Of a stretch of DNA of 40,693 nt, positions 23,204-31,938 are shown one piece after another. The stretch's first letter is position 1. Every line of letters begins with the position of its first letter. The DNA is taken from the NCBI RefSeq assembly GCF_002154375.1, contig NZ_MUND01000024.1:1-40693 (forward strand), written 5' to 3'. The position numbers were made by a program, and so were the translations under genes. This DNA is from Streptomyces glaucescens. Its GTDB lineage: Bacteria > Actinomycetota > Actinomycetes > Streptomycetales > Streptomycetaceae. The notes beneath the pieces are model-generated. The model saw only the letters and a list, made by a program, of their open reading frames with translations, did not search any database and had not been told where the DNA came from.

Positions 23204-23995
23204 TCAAATTCCCGCCGCGCCGGCGGCCCAGTCCCCGATCCGGGCGAGCAGGGCCTCGTCGGTCGCGTGTTCGGCGTGGCCCATGCCGGGTTCGATCCAG
23301 AGTTCGCCGTGCTCGCCCGCCGCCGCGGCCAGCATGTACGGGTGGTCCAGCGGGAAGTAGCCGTCGCGGTCGCCGTGCACGACGAGCAGCGGGGTGGGGG
23401 CGATCCGCGGCACCGCCTCCACCGGGGAGAGCGGGACGGGGTCCCAGTCGCGGTGGTGGATGCGGGTGCGGAAGCCGTAGCGGCCGACCAGGCGGCCCGC
23501 CGGGCGGGTCACCAGCCAGTGCAGCCGGCGCATGGGGGCGGTGCCCCGGTAGTACCAGCGGGCCGGCGCGCTGACCGAGACCACCGCGGCCGGCTCCTGC
23601 TCCTGGTGCAGCGCCGCGTGCCGCAGCACCACCGAGCCGCCCATGGAGAACCCGACGGTCACCACGCGCGTGTGCCCGAGGCCGCGCGCCCAGTCCACGG
23701 CGGCGGCCAGGTCCAGCACCTCGCGGTCGCCGACGGTGGACCGGCCGCCGGAGGCGCCGTGGCCGCGGAAGGAGAAGGTGACGACGGCACCGTGGCGCGC
23801 GAGGGCGCGCGCGATCCGGCGCACGTGGGGGCGGCTCACGTCGCCGGTGAAGCCGTGCGCCATCACGAACACGAGATGACCGGCGGCGGGCCGGGAGGTG
23901 TCCGGGAAGCCCACGGCCGCCGGTTCGTACACGGCTTCGATCATCACTCCGTCGGCCGTGTGCAGGAACGTCCGCTTTCGTGCGGGTCCGCTCAT
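23204..23995 (-). CDS. Alpha/beta hydrolase
   Basis: 263 residues from MSGPARKR. The fold shows the oxyanion HGF turn in FVMAHGFTGD, the nucleophile elbow VGFSMGGSVVL, an acid at LVVHGDRDGYFPLDHPYM and the final His in GMGHAEHA: a complete catalytic triad. There is no signal peptide. The substrate is unknown; the small cap suggests an esterase or peptidase-like enzyme. It is divergent from glnR across 396 bp. Confidence 0.88.
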   Translation of the reverse strand: MSGPARKRTFLHTADGVMIEAVYEPAAVGFPDTSRPAAGHLVFVMAHGFTGDVSRPHVRRIARALARHGAVVTFSFRGHGASGGRSTVGDREVLDLAAAVDWARGLGHTRVVTVGFSMGGSVVLRHAALHQEQEPAAVVSVSAPARWYYRGTAPMRRLHWLVTRPAGRLVGRYGFRTRIHHRDWDPVPLSPVEAVPRIAPTPLLVVHGDRDGYFPLDHPYMLAAAAGEHGELWIEPGMGHAEHATDEALLARIGDWAAGAAGI

Positions 23996-24045
23996 CCGAT
24001 TCGTCTCACGGTGTGGACGAACGGTGGATGACGGGGTGGATCGGG

Positions 24046-24085
24046 CCACATGACCTGCCGGACCTGAGCTCATGTGGGCTATTCT
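24046..24085. promoter_or_regulatory. inverted repeat and -10-like box upstream of glnR
   Basis: CCACATGA (24046-24053) and TCATGTGG (24070-24077) are perfect 8-bp arms 16 bp apart, followed by TATTCT (24080-24085), a fair -10. It may be a distal glnR promoter under control of a regulator. Confidence 0.4.
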
Positions 24086-24095
24086 GCTGGGCAGA

Positions 24096-24127
24096 GGACT
24101 CGGGCAGCGCAGCCCCCGGGTCCTTTT
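24096..24127 (+). terminator. intrinsic-terminator-like hairpin in the glnR leader
   Basis: GGACTCGGG/CCCGGGTCC (9 pairs, one G-T) around a 10-base loop, then TTTT. It sits 265 bp before glnR with no plus-strand gene in front of it, so it is either an attenuator or the end of a short RNA. Confidence 0.55.
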
Positions 24128-24129
24128 GT

Positions 24130-24151
24130 GCTTTCGAAAGCGTTGTATACG
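24130..24151 (+). promoter_or_regulatory. 12-bp palindrome and TATACG box, candidate glnR promoter
   Basis: GCTTTCGAAAGC (24130-24141) is followed by TATACG (24146-24151). The palindrome would overlap the -35/-10 spacer of a promoter downstream of the hairpin, giving a leader of about 230 nt to glnR. Confidence 0.4.
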
Positions 24152-24272
24152 ACGCGGGAGACCGCGGGTGTACGGGGCCGTCCGATCGCATGAAGGGCAA
24201 CGAAGCGGCCCCCGGGCCGCCGCGGATTCCCAGGGCGCGGGGAAGCCGCACCGTACGAAGCAGGGCCGCAAA

Positions 24273-24306
24273 CTCCCCCACGGCGAAAGCGTGGGCGGTA
24301 CCCCCA
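24273..24306. repeat. REP-like hairpin element
   Basis: CCCACG-loop-CGTGGG within the frame CTCCCCCACG to GCGGTACCCCCA. I recognise this shape from dispersed intergenic repeats in Streptomyces; a genome-wide count would confirm. It lies in the glnR leader, about 85 bp before the start. Confidence 0.5.
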
Positions 24307-24335
24307 TCGCAGGGACCGAGGAGGAACCAGACGTT

Positions 24336-24395
24336 ATGGGCGAGCGAACCGTGCACGAACGTATGACGACGACCCAGGCAGGTGGGGCGCGATGA
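24336..24395 (+). CDS. 19-residue upstream frame coupled to glnR
   Basis: ATG 24336 follows GAGGAGGAACC, a better ribosome-binding site than glnR itself has. The frame reads [19 protein letters not shown] and its TGA overlaps the glnR ATG as ATGA. The geometry is that of translational coupling. It may simply feed ribosomes to glnR or be a regulatory peptide; it has no run of special codons. Confidence 0.55.
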   Translation: MGERTVHERMTTTQAGGAR

Positions 24396-25159
24396 GTTCT
24401 CTGCTGCTTCTCACCAATGCCCTTCAGCCGTCGACGGAGGTGCTGCCCGCTCTCGGCCTGCTGCTGCACAACGTGCGGGTGGCCCCGGCGGAAGGGCCGG
24501 CCCTCGTCGACACCCCGGGTGCCGACGTCATCCTGATCGACGGCCGCCGCGACCTCCCGCAGGTCCGCAGTCTCTGCCAGCTGCTGCGCTCGACCGGGCC
24601 CGGCTGTCCGCTGATCCTCGTCGTGACCGAGGGCGGCCTCGCCGCCGTCACCGCCGACTGGGGCATCGACGACGTCCTCCTCGACACCGCCGGACCGGCC
24701 GAGGTGGAGGCGCGGCTGCGGCTCGCCATGGGCCGCCAGCAGATCGTGGCCGACGACTCCCCGATGGAGATCCGCAACGGCGACCTGTCGGTGGACGAGG
24801 CGACGTACTCCGCCAAGCTCAAGGGCCGGGTCCTCGACCTGACCTTCAAGGAGTTCGAGCTGCTGAAGTACCTCGCCCAGCACCCGGGCCGGGTCTTCAC
24901 CCGCGCCCAGCTGCTCCAGGAGGTCTGGGGCTACGACTACTTCGGCGGCACCCGGACGGTCGACGTGCACGTACGGCGGCTGCGGGCCAAGCTCGGCCCG
25001 GAGCACGAGTCGCTCATCGGCACCGTCCGCAACGTCGGTTACCGGTTCGTCACCCCGGAGAAGGTGGAGCGCGCCGCGGAGGAGGCCAAGGCGAAGGCCG
25101 ACCAGGCGAAGGCGGACAAGGCGGACAGCCTGCCCGCTCCCGTCGCCACCGAGGTCTGA
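24392..25159 (+). CDS. glnR: GlnR, global nitrogen-metabolism response regulator
   Basis: 255 residues matching actinobacterial GlnR from memory of the family. The receiver domain (1-110) holds Asp50 in [11 protein letters not shown] but lacks the usual acidic pocket near residue 10, the known atypical, unphosphorylated form that dimerises through charge contacts. The OmpR-type winged helix (about 135-225) reads [20 protein letters not shown], then [15 protein letters not shown]. The Ala/Lys/Glu C-terminal tail is variable. GlnR activates glnA, glnII, amtB and other nitrogen genes at low nitrogen. No kinase is adjacent, as expected. It is divergent from the hydrolase gene. Confidence 0.95.
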   Translation: MSSLLLLTNALQPSTEVLPALGLLLHNVRVAPAEGPALVDTPGADVILIDGRRDLPQVRSLCQLLRSTGPGCPLILVVTEGGLAAVTADWGIDDVLLDTAGPAEVEARLRLAMGRQQIVADDSPMEIRNGDLSVDEATYSAKLKGRVLDLTFKEFELLKYLAQHPGRVFTRAQLLQEVWGYDYFGGTRTVDVHVRRLRAKLGPEHESLIGTVRNVGYRFVTPEKVERAAEEAKAKADQAKADKADSLPAPVATEV

Positions 25160-25164
25160 TGCGC

Positions 25165-25200
25165 GTACCGGTCCGCAAAACGGACACCGCGGGCCGGTAC
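25165..25200 (+). terminator. hairpin after glnR
   Basis: Nested arms GTACCGG/CCGGTAC and GTCCG/CGGAC with CAAAA loop, 6 bp after the glnR stop. Confidence 0.6.
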
Positions 25201-25256
25201 CCCGTACGGGTGTGGTCAAGGCGCAAGACGCCCTGCCCAGAGCGGGTCTCTCCGCG

Positions 25257-25262
25257 TAGACT
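25257..25262 (+). promoter_or_regulatory. -10 box of leaderless lacI-type gene
   Basis: TAGACT, then six bases, then the GTG start: transcription should begin at or next to the start codon. The -35 (CTGCCC, 18-bp spacer) is poor. Confidence 0.6.
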
Positions 25263-25268
25263 CCGCGC

Positions 25269-26291
25269 GTGGCCAAGGTGACTCGGGATGATGTGGCGCG
25301 GCTGGCGGGAACTTCGACCGCCGTCGTCAGCTACGTCATCAACAACGGACCCCGGCCGGTCGCCCCGGCCACGCGCGAGCGCGTCCTCGCCGCGATCAAG
25401 GAACTGGGGTACCGGCCCGACCGGGTCGCCCAGGCCATGGCCTCCCGCCGCACCGACCTCATAGGCCTGATCATCCCCGACGCCCGCCAGCCCTTCTTCG
25501 GGGAGATGGCGCACGCGGTCGAACAGGCCGCCTCCGAGCGCGGGAAGATGGTCCTCGTCGGCAACACCGACTACGTCGGCGAGCGCGAGGTCCACTACCT
25601 GCGGGCCTTCCTCGGCATGCGGGTCTCCGGCCTGATCCTCGTCTCGCACGCGCTGAACGACCTCGCCGCCGCCGAGATCGAGGCCTGGGACGCGCGGATC
25701 GTGCTGCTGCACGAGCGCCCCGAGTCCATCGACGACGTCGCCGTCGTCACCGACGACCTGGGCGGCGCCCAGCTCGCCGTACGCCACCTCCTGGAGCACG
25801 GCTACGAGTACGTCGCCTGTATGGGCGGCACCGCCGAGACCCCCGCCGTCGGCGACCCCGTCTCCGATCACGTCGAGGGCTGGCGGCGCGCCATGGACGA
25901 GGCGGGCATCCCCACCGAGGGCCGGCTCTTCGAGGCGCCGTACAACCGCTACGACGCCTACCGGGTGGGCCTGGAGGTGCTGTCCGGGCCGGACCGTCCC
26001 CCGGCGATCTTCTGCTCCACCGACGACCAGGCCATCGGCCTGCTGCGCGCCGCCCGCGAGCTGCGCATCGACGTGCCCGGCGAGCTGGGGGTGGCCGGGT
26101 TCGACGACATCAAGGAGGCGGCCCTCGCCGACCCGCCCCTGACCACGGTCGCCTCGGACCGCTCGGCGATGGCGCGGGCCGCGGTGGACCTCGTCCTGGA
26201 CGACGGGGTGCGGGTGACCGGCTCCCGGCGGGAGCGGCTGAAGGTGTTCCCGTCCCGGCTGGTGATACGGCGGTCCTGCGGCTGCGAGTGA
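25269..26291 (+). CDS. LacI family transcriptional regulator
   Basis: 340 residues from GTG. The N-terminal LacI helix-turn-helix reads [20 protein letters not shown] then [20 protein letters not shown]; the hinge helix is [16 protein letters not shown] periplasmic-binding-protein-like sensor domain follows ([60 protein letters not shown]). It ends in RRSCGCE, a Cys motif seen in many streptomycete LacI proteins. The sugar ligand and target are not evident, because no sugar transporter adjoins it. It is leaderless and separate from glnR. Confidence 0.92.
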   Translation: MAKVTRDDVARLAGTSTAVVSYVINNGPRPVAPATRERVLAAIKELGYRPDRVAQAMASRRTDLIGLIIPDARQPFFGEMAHAVEQAASERGKMVLVGNTDYVGEREVHYLRAFLGMRVSGLILVSHALNDLAAAEIEAWDARIVLLHERPESIDDVAVVTDDLGGAQLAVRHLLEHGYEYVACMGGTAETPAVGDPVSDHVEGWRRAMDEAGIPTEGRLFEAPYNRYDAYRVGLEVLSGPDRPPAIFCSTDDQAIGLLRAARELRIDVPGELGVAGFDDIKEAALADPPLTTVASDRSAMARAAVDLVLDDGVRVTGSRRERLKVFPSRLVIRRSCGCE

Positions 26292-26304
26292 CCCCTCGCG
26301 GGGT
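26291..26304 (+). terminator. hairpin after lacI-type gene
   Basis: ACCCC-TCGC-GGGGT directly at the stop codon; a second GC-rich hairpin follows before the convergent sigma-factor gene. Confidence 0.55.
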
Positions 26305-26332
26305 CTTCGCGGCGCCCCCTTCGCGGCGCGGG

Positions 26333-27295
26333 TCACCACTGGGCGATGAGCGGCGTGTCCGGTTCGTGCCGCCGCCAGGCCTCGCCGAGGCGGACCAGGC
26401 GGGCGGGGGCGGCGATACCGCGCACGGTGACGATCCTGCCGTGGGCGAGGTCGAACGTGATGGCACCGACCACCTGATCGCCGAGCACGAAGAGGATGGC
26501 GGGGGCGCCGTTGACGAGCGCGTAGTGGACGGCGGGCGTGCCGCCGGCCAGGCGCCGCTTCGCGGGCGTGGGTGTGAGGCCGGCCCGGGCGACGGCGGCG
26601 ATGCGCTGCGGGGTGTCGAACCGGAGCAGCCGCTCGGTCAGGCCCGCGCCGTCGGAGATCGCGGTCGCGTCGTCGGTGAGCAGCGCCACCAGCCGTTCGG
26701 TGCGGCCCGAGGAGGCCGCGACGAGGAACTCCTCGACGATCCCGCGGGCGGATTCCGGGTCGATCTCACCGCCTCGGCGGCGCGCGGCGGTGAGACGGCG
26801 CCGGGCCCGGTGGAGGTGCTGCTGGCTCGCGGACTCGGTGATGTCGAGGATCTCGGCGATCTCGGCGTGGCCGTGGGAGAACGCCTCGCGCAGGAGGTAG
26901 ACGGCCCGCTCGACGGGTGACAGGCGCTCCATGAGGGTCAGTACGGCCAGGGAGACCGATTCGCGCTGCTCGAAGGTGTCGGCCGGGCCGAGCATCGGGT
27001 CGCCGTCGAGGAGCGGCTCGGGCAGCCAGGCGCCTACGGCGCGTTCGCGGCGGGACTGCGCCGAGCGGAGCCGGTCGAGGCACAGATGGGTGACGACCTT
27101 GGTCAGCCAGGCCTCCGGGACCTTGATCCGCTGCCGGTCGGCGGCCTGCCAGTGCAGGAACGCGTCCTGCACGGCGTCCTCGGCGTCGGCGGCGGAGCCC
27201 AGCAGGCGGTACGCCAGCGAGGCCAGCCGGTTCCGGCTGGCCTCGAACCGGCCGACGTCGAAGTGATCGGCGGCGGTGCCGTCCACGCGGACCAC
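26333..27295 (-). CDS. ECF sigma factor with SnoaL-like C-terminal domain (ECF41/SigJ type)
   Basis: 320 residues. Sigma region 2 is SLAYRLLGSAADAEDAVQDA followed by TKVVTHLCLDRLRSA; the linker carries WLPEPLLDG, typical of ECF41/ECF56; region 4 reads LSPVERAVYLLREAFSHGHA. A NTF2/SnoaL-like domain fills 185-310; in ECF41 it senses an unknown signal and controls the sigma domains in place of an anti-sigma factor. The ECF41 DGGGR/K motif appears altered (SDGAGLTER). The GTG start lies 1 bp after the stop of the FAD oxidoreductase, so they are co-transcribed; ECF41 targets are usually such oxidoreductases. Confidence 0.92.
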   Translation of the reverse strand: MVRVDGTAADHFDVGRFEASRNRLASLAYRLLGSAADAEDAVQDAFLHWQAADRQRIKVPEAWLTKVVTHLCLDRLRSAQSRRERAVGAWLPEPLLDGDPMLGPADTFEQRESVSLAVLTLMERLSPVERAVYLLREAFSHGHAEIAEILDITESASQQHLHRARRRLTAARRRGGEIDPESARGIVEEFLVAASSGRTERLVALLTDDATAISDGAGLTERLLRFDTPQRIAAVARAGLTPTPAKRRLAGGTPAVHYALVNGAPAILFVLGDQVVGAITFDLAHGRIVTVRGIAAPARLVRLGEAWRRHEPDTPLIAQW

Positions 27296-27296
27296 C

Positions 27297-28499
27297 CTAG
27301 GCGGCCACTCGCCGGGCGGCGGGCGCGTCCGGCACGGCGGCGGACAGCCGGCGCCTGCGCCGGGGCAGCCCGAAGGTCGGGTGCGAGGTGGCCCACAGCG
27401 ACAGCGCGAGGATGCCCGCCTTGACCCGCGCGGCCTGCCGGCCGCCCAGGTACTTCGGCTTCGCCAGGCCCTCGCCGTCGACCAGCTGAAGGATCGCGTC
27501 CCGCCGGCCGAGGCTGATGTGGTTGGCCACGTACTCCAGCTTGACGTTCGTGATCTCGCGGCCGGTGAGGCGTCCCATGATCGCCTCCACGGCCTGCCGG
27601 CCGGTGTAGCCGGCCGAGGCGCACGACATCGGCAGCGGCCGGCCGTTGTCGCCGATGGCGTGGGCGCTGTCGCCCGCGGCGTAGACGTCCGGGTGGGAGA
27701 CCGAGCGCATGGTGCGGTCGACGACGATCCGGCCGTTCTCGGTGACCTCCAGCCCGCTGGTGGCGGCGATGGGGTGGACCGCGAAGCCGGCCGCCCACAC
27801 GGTCGCGTCGGACGCCAGGACGGTGCCGTCGGCGCACAGCACCCGCGTCGCCTCCACGGCTTCGACGGTGGTGTGCTCCAGGACGGTGACGCCCAGCCGG
27901 TCGCAGGCCCGGCGCAGGTGGCCGCGGGCTCCGGCGGAGAGCGGGGCGCCCAGTTCCCCGCGGGCGATCAGCGTCACCGACAGGCCGGGCCGGGACTCGG
28001 CGATCTCGGTGGCGGTCTCGATGCCGGTCAGTCCGTCGCCGACGACCAGCACGTTCCCGCCGCCCCGCCCGGCGAGGCCGTCCAGGCGGTCGCGCAGGCG
28101 CAGCGCCGAGGGCCGGCCGGTGACGTCGAGGGCGTGCTCGGCCACGCCGGGGACGTCGTGGTCGGCGACGTGGCTGCCGAGCGCGTAGACGAGGGTGTCG
28201 TAGCCGAGTTCGCCGCCGCCGTCGGCGTCGGCGAGGGCGACGGTGCGGCGTTCGGGATCGACGGTGGTCACCCGGGCCAGACGCAGCCGTATGCCGGTGC
28301 CCGCGAAGACGTCGGCGAGCTTCGGGGCCTCGATCCGCTGGCCGGCCGCGAGCTGGTGCAGCCGCAGCCGCTGGACGAAGTCCGGCCCGGCGTTGACCAC
28401 GGTGATCTCGGTGTCCGCCGGGGACAGCCGGCGGGCCAGGTTCCCGGCCACGTAGGCCCCGGCGTATCCGGCGCCGAGGACGACGATGCGGTGCTTCAT
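27297..28499 (-). CDS. FAD/NAD(P)-dependent oxidoreductase (type II NADH dehydrogenase-like)
   Basis: 400 residues. The FAD motif IVVLGAGYAGAYVAGNLA opens the protein, the NAD(P) motif NVLVVGDGLTGIETATEIAE lies in the middle, and VYAAGDSAHAIGDNGRPLPM closes the FAD site. GYTGRQAVEAIMG and the basic C-terminus are like NDH-2-type enzymes. It probably oxidises NAD(P)H with a quinone or another acceptor. Ribosome-binding site CAGGAG. It comes before its probable sigma factor in one operon. A 13-bp palindrome lies 56 bp upstream. Confidence 0.9.
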   Translation of the reverse strand: MKHRIVVLGAGYAGAYVAGNLARRLSPADTEITVVNAGPDFVQRLRLHQLAAGQRIEAPKLADVFAGTGIRLRLARVTTVDPERRTVALADADGGGELGYDTLVYALGSHVADHDVPGVAEHALDVTGRPSALRLRDRLDGLAGRGGGNVLVVGDGLTGIETATEIAESRPGLSVTLIARGELGAPLSAGARGHLRRACDRLGVTVLEHTTVEAVEATRVLCADGTVLASDATVWAAGFAVHPIAATSGLEVTENGRIVVDRTMRSVSHPDVYAAGDSAHAIGDNGRPLPMSCASAGYTGRQAVEAIMGRLTGREITNVKLEYVANHISLGRRDAILQLVDGEGLAKPKYLGGRQAARVKAGILALSLWATSHPTFGLPRRRRRLSAAVPDAPAARRVAA

Positions 28500-28554
28500 G
28501 TGCGGCTCCTGTCGGTTCGGTGGCTGCCGTGAGTTGAGCGGGACGGCGAGCCGA

Positions 28555-28567
28555 TTCCTGACAGGAA
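28555..28567. promoter_or_regulatory. 13-bp palindrome upstream of oxidoreductase-sigma operon
   Basis: TTCCTG-A-CAGGAA, perfect, 56 bp before the minus-strand start. Operator candidate. No clear ECF41 promoter (TGTCACA then CGTC) with correct spacing was found. Confidence 0.4.
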
Positions 28568-28605
28568 CGGGATGTGACCTGCGCCACAGAGTGGCAAAGG
28601 GTGGT

Positions 28606-28621
28606 GCCGTCGGCCGACGGC
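28606..28621. repeat. 16-bp perfect palindrome
   Basis: GCCGTCGGCCGACGGC in the divergent gap between the oxidoreductase and protease genes. It may be an insulator hairpin or an operator. Confidence 0.35.
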
Positions 28622-28660
28622 CCGGCCTTTATATCGGGCATACGAGGTTCTGCCGGGCTT

Positions 28661-28689
28661 CTCAGGCGGCACTCAGGTGGCTCTCATGG
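28661..28689 (+). promoter_or_regulatory. three direct repeats with 11-bp spacing before protease gene
   Basis: CTCAGG at 28661, CTCAGG at 28672 and CTCATGG at 28683, each 11 bp (one helical turn) apart. This is the standard layout of OmpR-family operators. The response regulator encoded 1 kb downstream is the likely binder. The last copy ends 15 bp before the ATG. Confidence 0.65.
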
Positions 28690-28704
28690 TCGGGCGTGAA
28701 GCTC

Positions 28705-29676
28705 ATGGACATGACCGAGAGCAACGTGAACCCCGAGTGGCCGCCCCCTCCGGCGTACCAGCCGCGTCAGCCCACCGCGCTCCTGACGGAGCCCGTGTCC
28801 CGGCGGCGCACCAGGAAGCGCGGGCCCGTGGCCCTGCTCACCGCCGTCGCGATCGCGGCCGCGGCGGTCGGCGGCGGCACGGCCTACGGCATCCAGGAGC
28901 TGACCGACGGCTCCTCCACGGTGGCGGCCGGCTCGACCGGCACCGCTGTGGTCCCGGCCGGCCAGAAGGGCACGGTCGCCGGGGTCGCCGAGGCGGTCGG
29001 CCCGAGCATCGTCGAGATCAGCGCCACCTCCGGCGCCGGAACCTCCACCGGCTCCGGCGTGATCATCACCGGGGACGGCGAGATCATCACCAACAACCAC
29101 GTCGTCTCCGGCGCCTCGCGGATCACCGTGACGACCAGCGACGGCAAGGAGTACACCGCCCGGACCGTCGGCACCGACAGCGGCAAGGACCTCGCCCTGA
29201 TCGAGCTGGAGAACGCCTCCGGACTGCCGGCGGCCACCCTCGGCGACTCCTCCGCCGTACGGGTCGGCGACCAGGTCGTGGCCATCGGCTCCCCCGAGGG
29301 CCTGACCGGCACGGTGACCAGCGGCATCGTCTCCGCACTCGACCGCGACGTCACCGTCCCCACCGAGGAGGGGCAGCAACAGCAGCAGCCCGGCGGCGGC
29401 TGGCCGTTCGAGTTCGGCGGCCGGGAGTTCAACGGCGACACCGGCTCGTCCACCACGACGTACAAGGCCATCCAGACCGACGCGTCCCTCAACCCCGGCA
29501 ACTCCGGCGGCGCGCTGATCGACATGAACGGCGACATCATCGGCATCAACTCCGCGATGTACTCCGCGAGCGGTTCCTCCTCGTCCGACGCGGGCAGTGT
29601 CGGACTCGGCTTCGCGATCCCGGTCGACACCGTCAAGGCCGACCTGGCGAAGCTGCGGGCCGGCGCCACCGACTGA
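28705..29676 (+). CDS. Membrane-anchored S1C (HtrA/DegP-like) serine protease without PDZ domain
   Basis: 323 residues from ATG 28705; ATG 28711 and GTG 28696 are close alternatives. A cytoplasmic Pro-rich N-terminus and RRRTRKRG precede a membrane anchor (41-60). The protease domain has His132 (ITNNHVVSGA), Asp162 (SGKDLALIEL) and Ser267 (LNPGNSGGAL): a full triad. A Gln/Gly-rich insertion (EEGQQQQQPGGGWPFEFGG) replaces the LA loop. The protein stops soon after VGLGFAIPVDTVKADLAKLR, so the PDZ domain of PepD/HtrA is missing. It is followed by a response regulator and kinase, like mycobacterial pepD with mprAB. Confidence 0.92.
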   Translation: MDMTESNVNPEWPPPPAYQPRQPTALLTEPVSRRRTRKRGPVALLTAVAIAAAAVGGGTAYGIQELTDGSSTVAAGSTGTAVVPAGQKGTVAGVAEAVGPSIVEISATSGAGTSTGSGVIITGDGEIITNNHVVSGASRITVTTSDGKEYTARTVGTDSGKDLALIELENASGLPAATLGDSSAVRVGDQVVAIGSPEGLTGTVTSGIVSALDRDVTVPTEEGQQQQQPGGGWPFEFGGREFNGDTGSSTTTYKAIQTDASLNPGNSGGALIDMNGDIIGINSAMYSASGSSSSDAGSVGLGFAIPVDTVKADLAKLRAGATD

Positions 29677-29739
29677 GCGGACGTGCGACGCTGAGAACGT
29701 CAGCCCCGCCCGCCGCACCCACCCCGAGGAACCCACGCC

Positions 29740-30477
29740 ATGAGCCCCGCCGAAGGCGACCGTGCCCCCCAGCGCATCCTGATCGTCGACGACGAGCCCG
29801 CGGTACGCGAAGCGCTCCAGCGCAGCCTGGCCTTCGAGGGATACGGCACCGAGGTCGCCGTCGACGGCGCGGACGCCCTGGAGAAGGCGGCCGCGTACCG
29901 GCCCGACCTCGTCGTCCTGGACATCCAGATGCCGCGCATGGACGGGCTGACCGCGGCCCGCCGGATCAGGGGCGCCGGGGACACCACGCCGATCCTCATG
30001 CTCACCGCCCGCGACACGGTCGGCGACCGGGTGACGGGGCTGGACGCCGGGGCGGACGACTACCTGGTCAAACCGTTCGAACTCGACGAACTCCTCGCCC
30101 GCATCCGGGCCCTGCTGCGGCGCAGCTCCTACGCGGCGGCGGTCGCGGGCGCCACGGCCGACGACAGCGAGGCGCTGACCTTCGCCGACCTGCGCATGGA
30201 CCTCGCCACCCGCGAGGTCACCCGCGGCGGACGGGCGGTGGAGCTGACCCGGACCGAGTTCACCCTGCTGGAGATGTTCATGGCGCACCCGCGCCAGGTC
30301 CTCACCCGCGAGCAGATCCTCAAGGCCGTGTGGGGCTTCGACTTCGAGCCGTCGTCGAACTCCCTCGACGTGTACGTCATGTACCTGCGCCGCAAGACGG
30401 AGGCCGGGGGCGAGCCGCGGCTCGTGCACACCGTGCGCGGCGTCGGATACGTCCTGCGCCAGGGCGGCACCGAGTGA
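29740..30477 (+). CDS. OmpR family response regulator (MprA-like)
   Basis: 245 residues. Receiver: [18 protein letters not shown], phospho-Asp61 in [12 protein letters not shown], switch Thr in LMLTARD, and Lys in [15 protein letters not shown]. The winged helix runs [20 protein letters not shown] to [14 protein letters not shown] and [11 protein letters not shown]. It overlaps the histidine kinase gene as GTGA (stop inside start), so the two are translated together. It is probably the regulator of the protease gene through the 11-bp repeats at 28661-28689. The 63-bp gap to the protease gene has no hairpin, so the three genes may form an operon. Confidence 0.94.
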   Translation: MSPAEGDRAPQRILIVDDEPAVREALQRSLAFEGYGTEVAVDGADALEKAAAYRPDLVVLDIQMPRMDGLTAARRIRGAGDTTPILMLTARDTVGDRVTGLDAGADDYLVKPFELDELLARIRALLRRSSYAAAVAGATADDSEALTFADLRMDLATREVTRGGRAVELTRTEFTLLEMFMAHPRQVLTREQILKAVWGFDFEPSSNSLDVYVMYLRRKTEAGGEPRLVHTVRGVGYVLRQGGTE

Positions 30478-31913
30478 GCAAGGCGGTACGGCACCTGCGT
30501 GCGCTGCCGATCCGCTCCCGGCTCGCGCTGCTGGTGGCGGCGGCGGTGGCGTTCGCGGTCGCCGCGGTGTCGGTGACCTGCTGGTTCCTCGTGCGCGAGC
30601 GGCTGTACGGCCAGCTGGACGAGCAGCTGCGCAGCGAGCAGGTCTCCACCGGGCTGCTCCAGCTGATGCTGGACAACTGCCGGCAGGCCGAACCCCGGCA
30701 ACTCCCCCTGCCTCCCAACTCCCCCATCGTCACGATCCTCTACTCGGACGGCAGCACCTGCACCAACCCGGGCATCGAGAGCGTCCCGGCGCAGGACGCC
30801 GACCTGGCCGTCGCCGACGGCGAGGCGGAGACGGCCATGCACTCCGGGAGGACCACCGGCGGCACGGCCGTCCGCGTCTACACCCGCCCGGTCGTCGACC
30901 GCGACACCCGCGAGGTGCAGCCCGGGATCGCCGTCTCCGTCGCCAAGCCGCTCGGGGACGTCACCAAGCCGCTCAACTCGCTGGCCTGGGTGCTGCTGGC
31001 CGTCTCCGGCATCGGAGTGGTCGGCGCGGGCGCCGCGGGCCTCGCGGTGGCGCGGGCCGGACTGCGCCCGGTGGACCGGCTGACCGAGGCGGTGGAGCAC
31101 GTGGCCCGCACGGAGGACCTGACCATCCGCATCCCCGTCCAGGACGACGACGAGGACGAGATCGCCCGCCTCTCCCGCTCCTTCAACTCGATGACGTCCG
31201 CGCTGGCCAGCTCCCGCGACCTCCAGCAGCAGCTGATCGCGGACGCCGGCCACGAGCTGCGCACCCCGCTCACCTCGCTGCGCACCAACATCGAACTCCT
31301 CAGCCGCAGCGAGGAGACCGGCCGCCCGATCCCGGAGGCGGACCGCAAGGCGCTGCTCGCCTCGGTGAAGGCGCAGATGACGGAGCTGGCCGCGCTCATC
31401 GGCGACCTCCAGGAGCTGTCCCGCCCGGACACCGGCCAGCACGGCGGCCGGACCCAGGTGATCCCGTTCCAGGAGGCGGTGGAGTCGGCCCTGCGGCGGG
31501 CGAGGCTGCGCGGCCCGGAGCTGACGATCACGGCGGACGTGCGGCCGTGGTACGTGCGGGCTGAGCCGTCCGCGCTGGAGCGGGCGGTGGTCAACGTGCT
31601 GGACAACGCGGTGAAGTTCAGCCCCGGGGGCGGCCGGATCGACGTACGCCTCGCCGACGGCGTCCTCACCGTCCGCGACCACGGCCCCGGCATCCCCGCC
31701 GACGAACTCCCGCACGTCTTCGACCGCTTCTGGCGCAGCCCGAGCGCGCGGGCCCTGCCGGGTTCCGGCCTGGGTCTGTCGATCGTGGCCCGCACGGTGC
31801 AGCAGGCGGGCGGCGAGGTCGCCCTGACCCCGGCGGAGGGCGGCGGCACGGTGGTGACGATCCGCCTGCCGGGGGCACCGACGCCGCCGCCGGAGGACCT
31901 GCCGCCGGCCTGA
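30474..31913 (+). CDS. Membrane sensor histidine kinase (MprB-like)
   Basis: 479 residues from GTG 30474. TM1 is about 17-40, the extracytoplasmic sensor about 41-168, TM2 about 169-194, then a HAMP domain ([20 protein letters not shown]). His260 in [20 protein letters not shown] is the phosphorylation site. The ATP domain has [13 protein letters not shown] (N box), [13 protein letters not shown] (G1), FDRFWRS (F box) and GSGLGLSIV (G2). The sensor domain contains exactly two Cys, C69 and C96, which could form a disulfide. It forms a pair with the preceding regulator, with a protease upstream: an envelope-stress module. Confidence 0.95.
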   Translation: MSKAVRHLRALPIRSRLALLVAAAVAFAVAAVSVTCWFLVRERLYGQLDEQLRSEQVSTGLLQLMLDNCRQAEPRQLPLPPNSPIVTILYSDGSTCTNPGIESVPAQDADLAVADGEAETAMHSGRTTGGTAVRVYTRPVVDRDTREVQPGIAVSVAKPLGDVTKPLNSLAWVLLAVSGIGVVGAGAAGLAVARAGLRPVDRLTEAVEHVARTEDLTIRIPVQDDDEDEIARLSRSFNSMTSALASSRDLQQQLIADAGHELRTPLTSLRTNIELLSRSEETGRPIPEADRKALLASVKAQMTELAALIGDLQELSRPDTGQHGGRTQVIPFQEAVESALRRARLRGPELTITADVRPWYVRAEPSALERAVVNVLDNAVKFSPGGGRIDVRLADGVLTVRDHGPGIPADELPHVFDRFWRSPSARALPGSGLGLSIVARTVQQAGGEVALTPAEGGGTVVTIRLPGAPTPPPEDLPPA

Positions 31914-31938
31914 GGGGACGGGACCCGAGGGGGCTGTC

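Noticed and set aside
24336..24391. Known glutamine-type or c-di-AMP riboswitch in the glnR leader
   Set aside because: No conserved core of either class could be matched; the hairpins present look like terminator and dispersed-repeat structures.
28500..28600. ECF41 promoter (TGTCACA and CGTC) upstream of the oxidoreductase
   Set aside because: A GGTCACA and a CGTC occur, but the distance between them is not about 16 bp, so they do not form a matching pair.
28677..30473. 5' extension of the histidine kinase frame by about 600 codons
   Set aside because: This part overlaps the protease and response-regulator genes out of frame and reads as Arg/His-rich noise; the kinase starts at GTG 30474.
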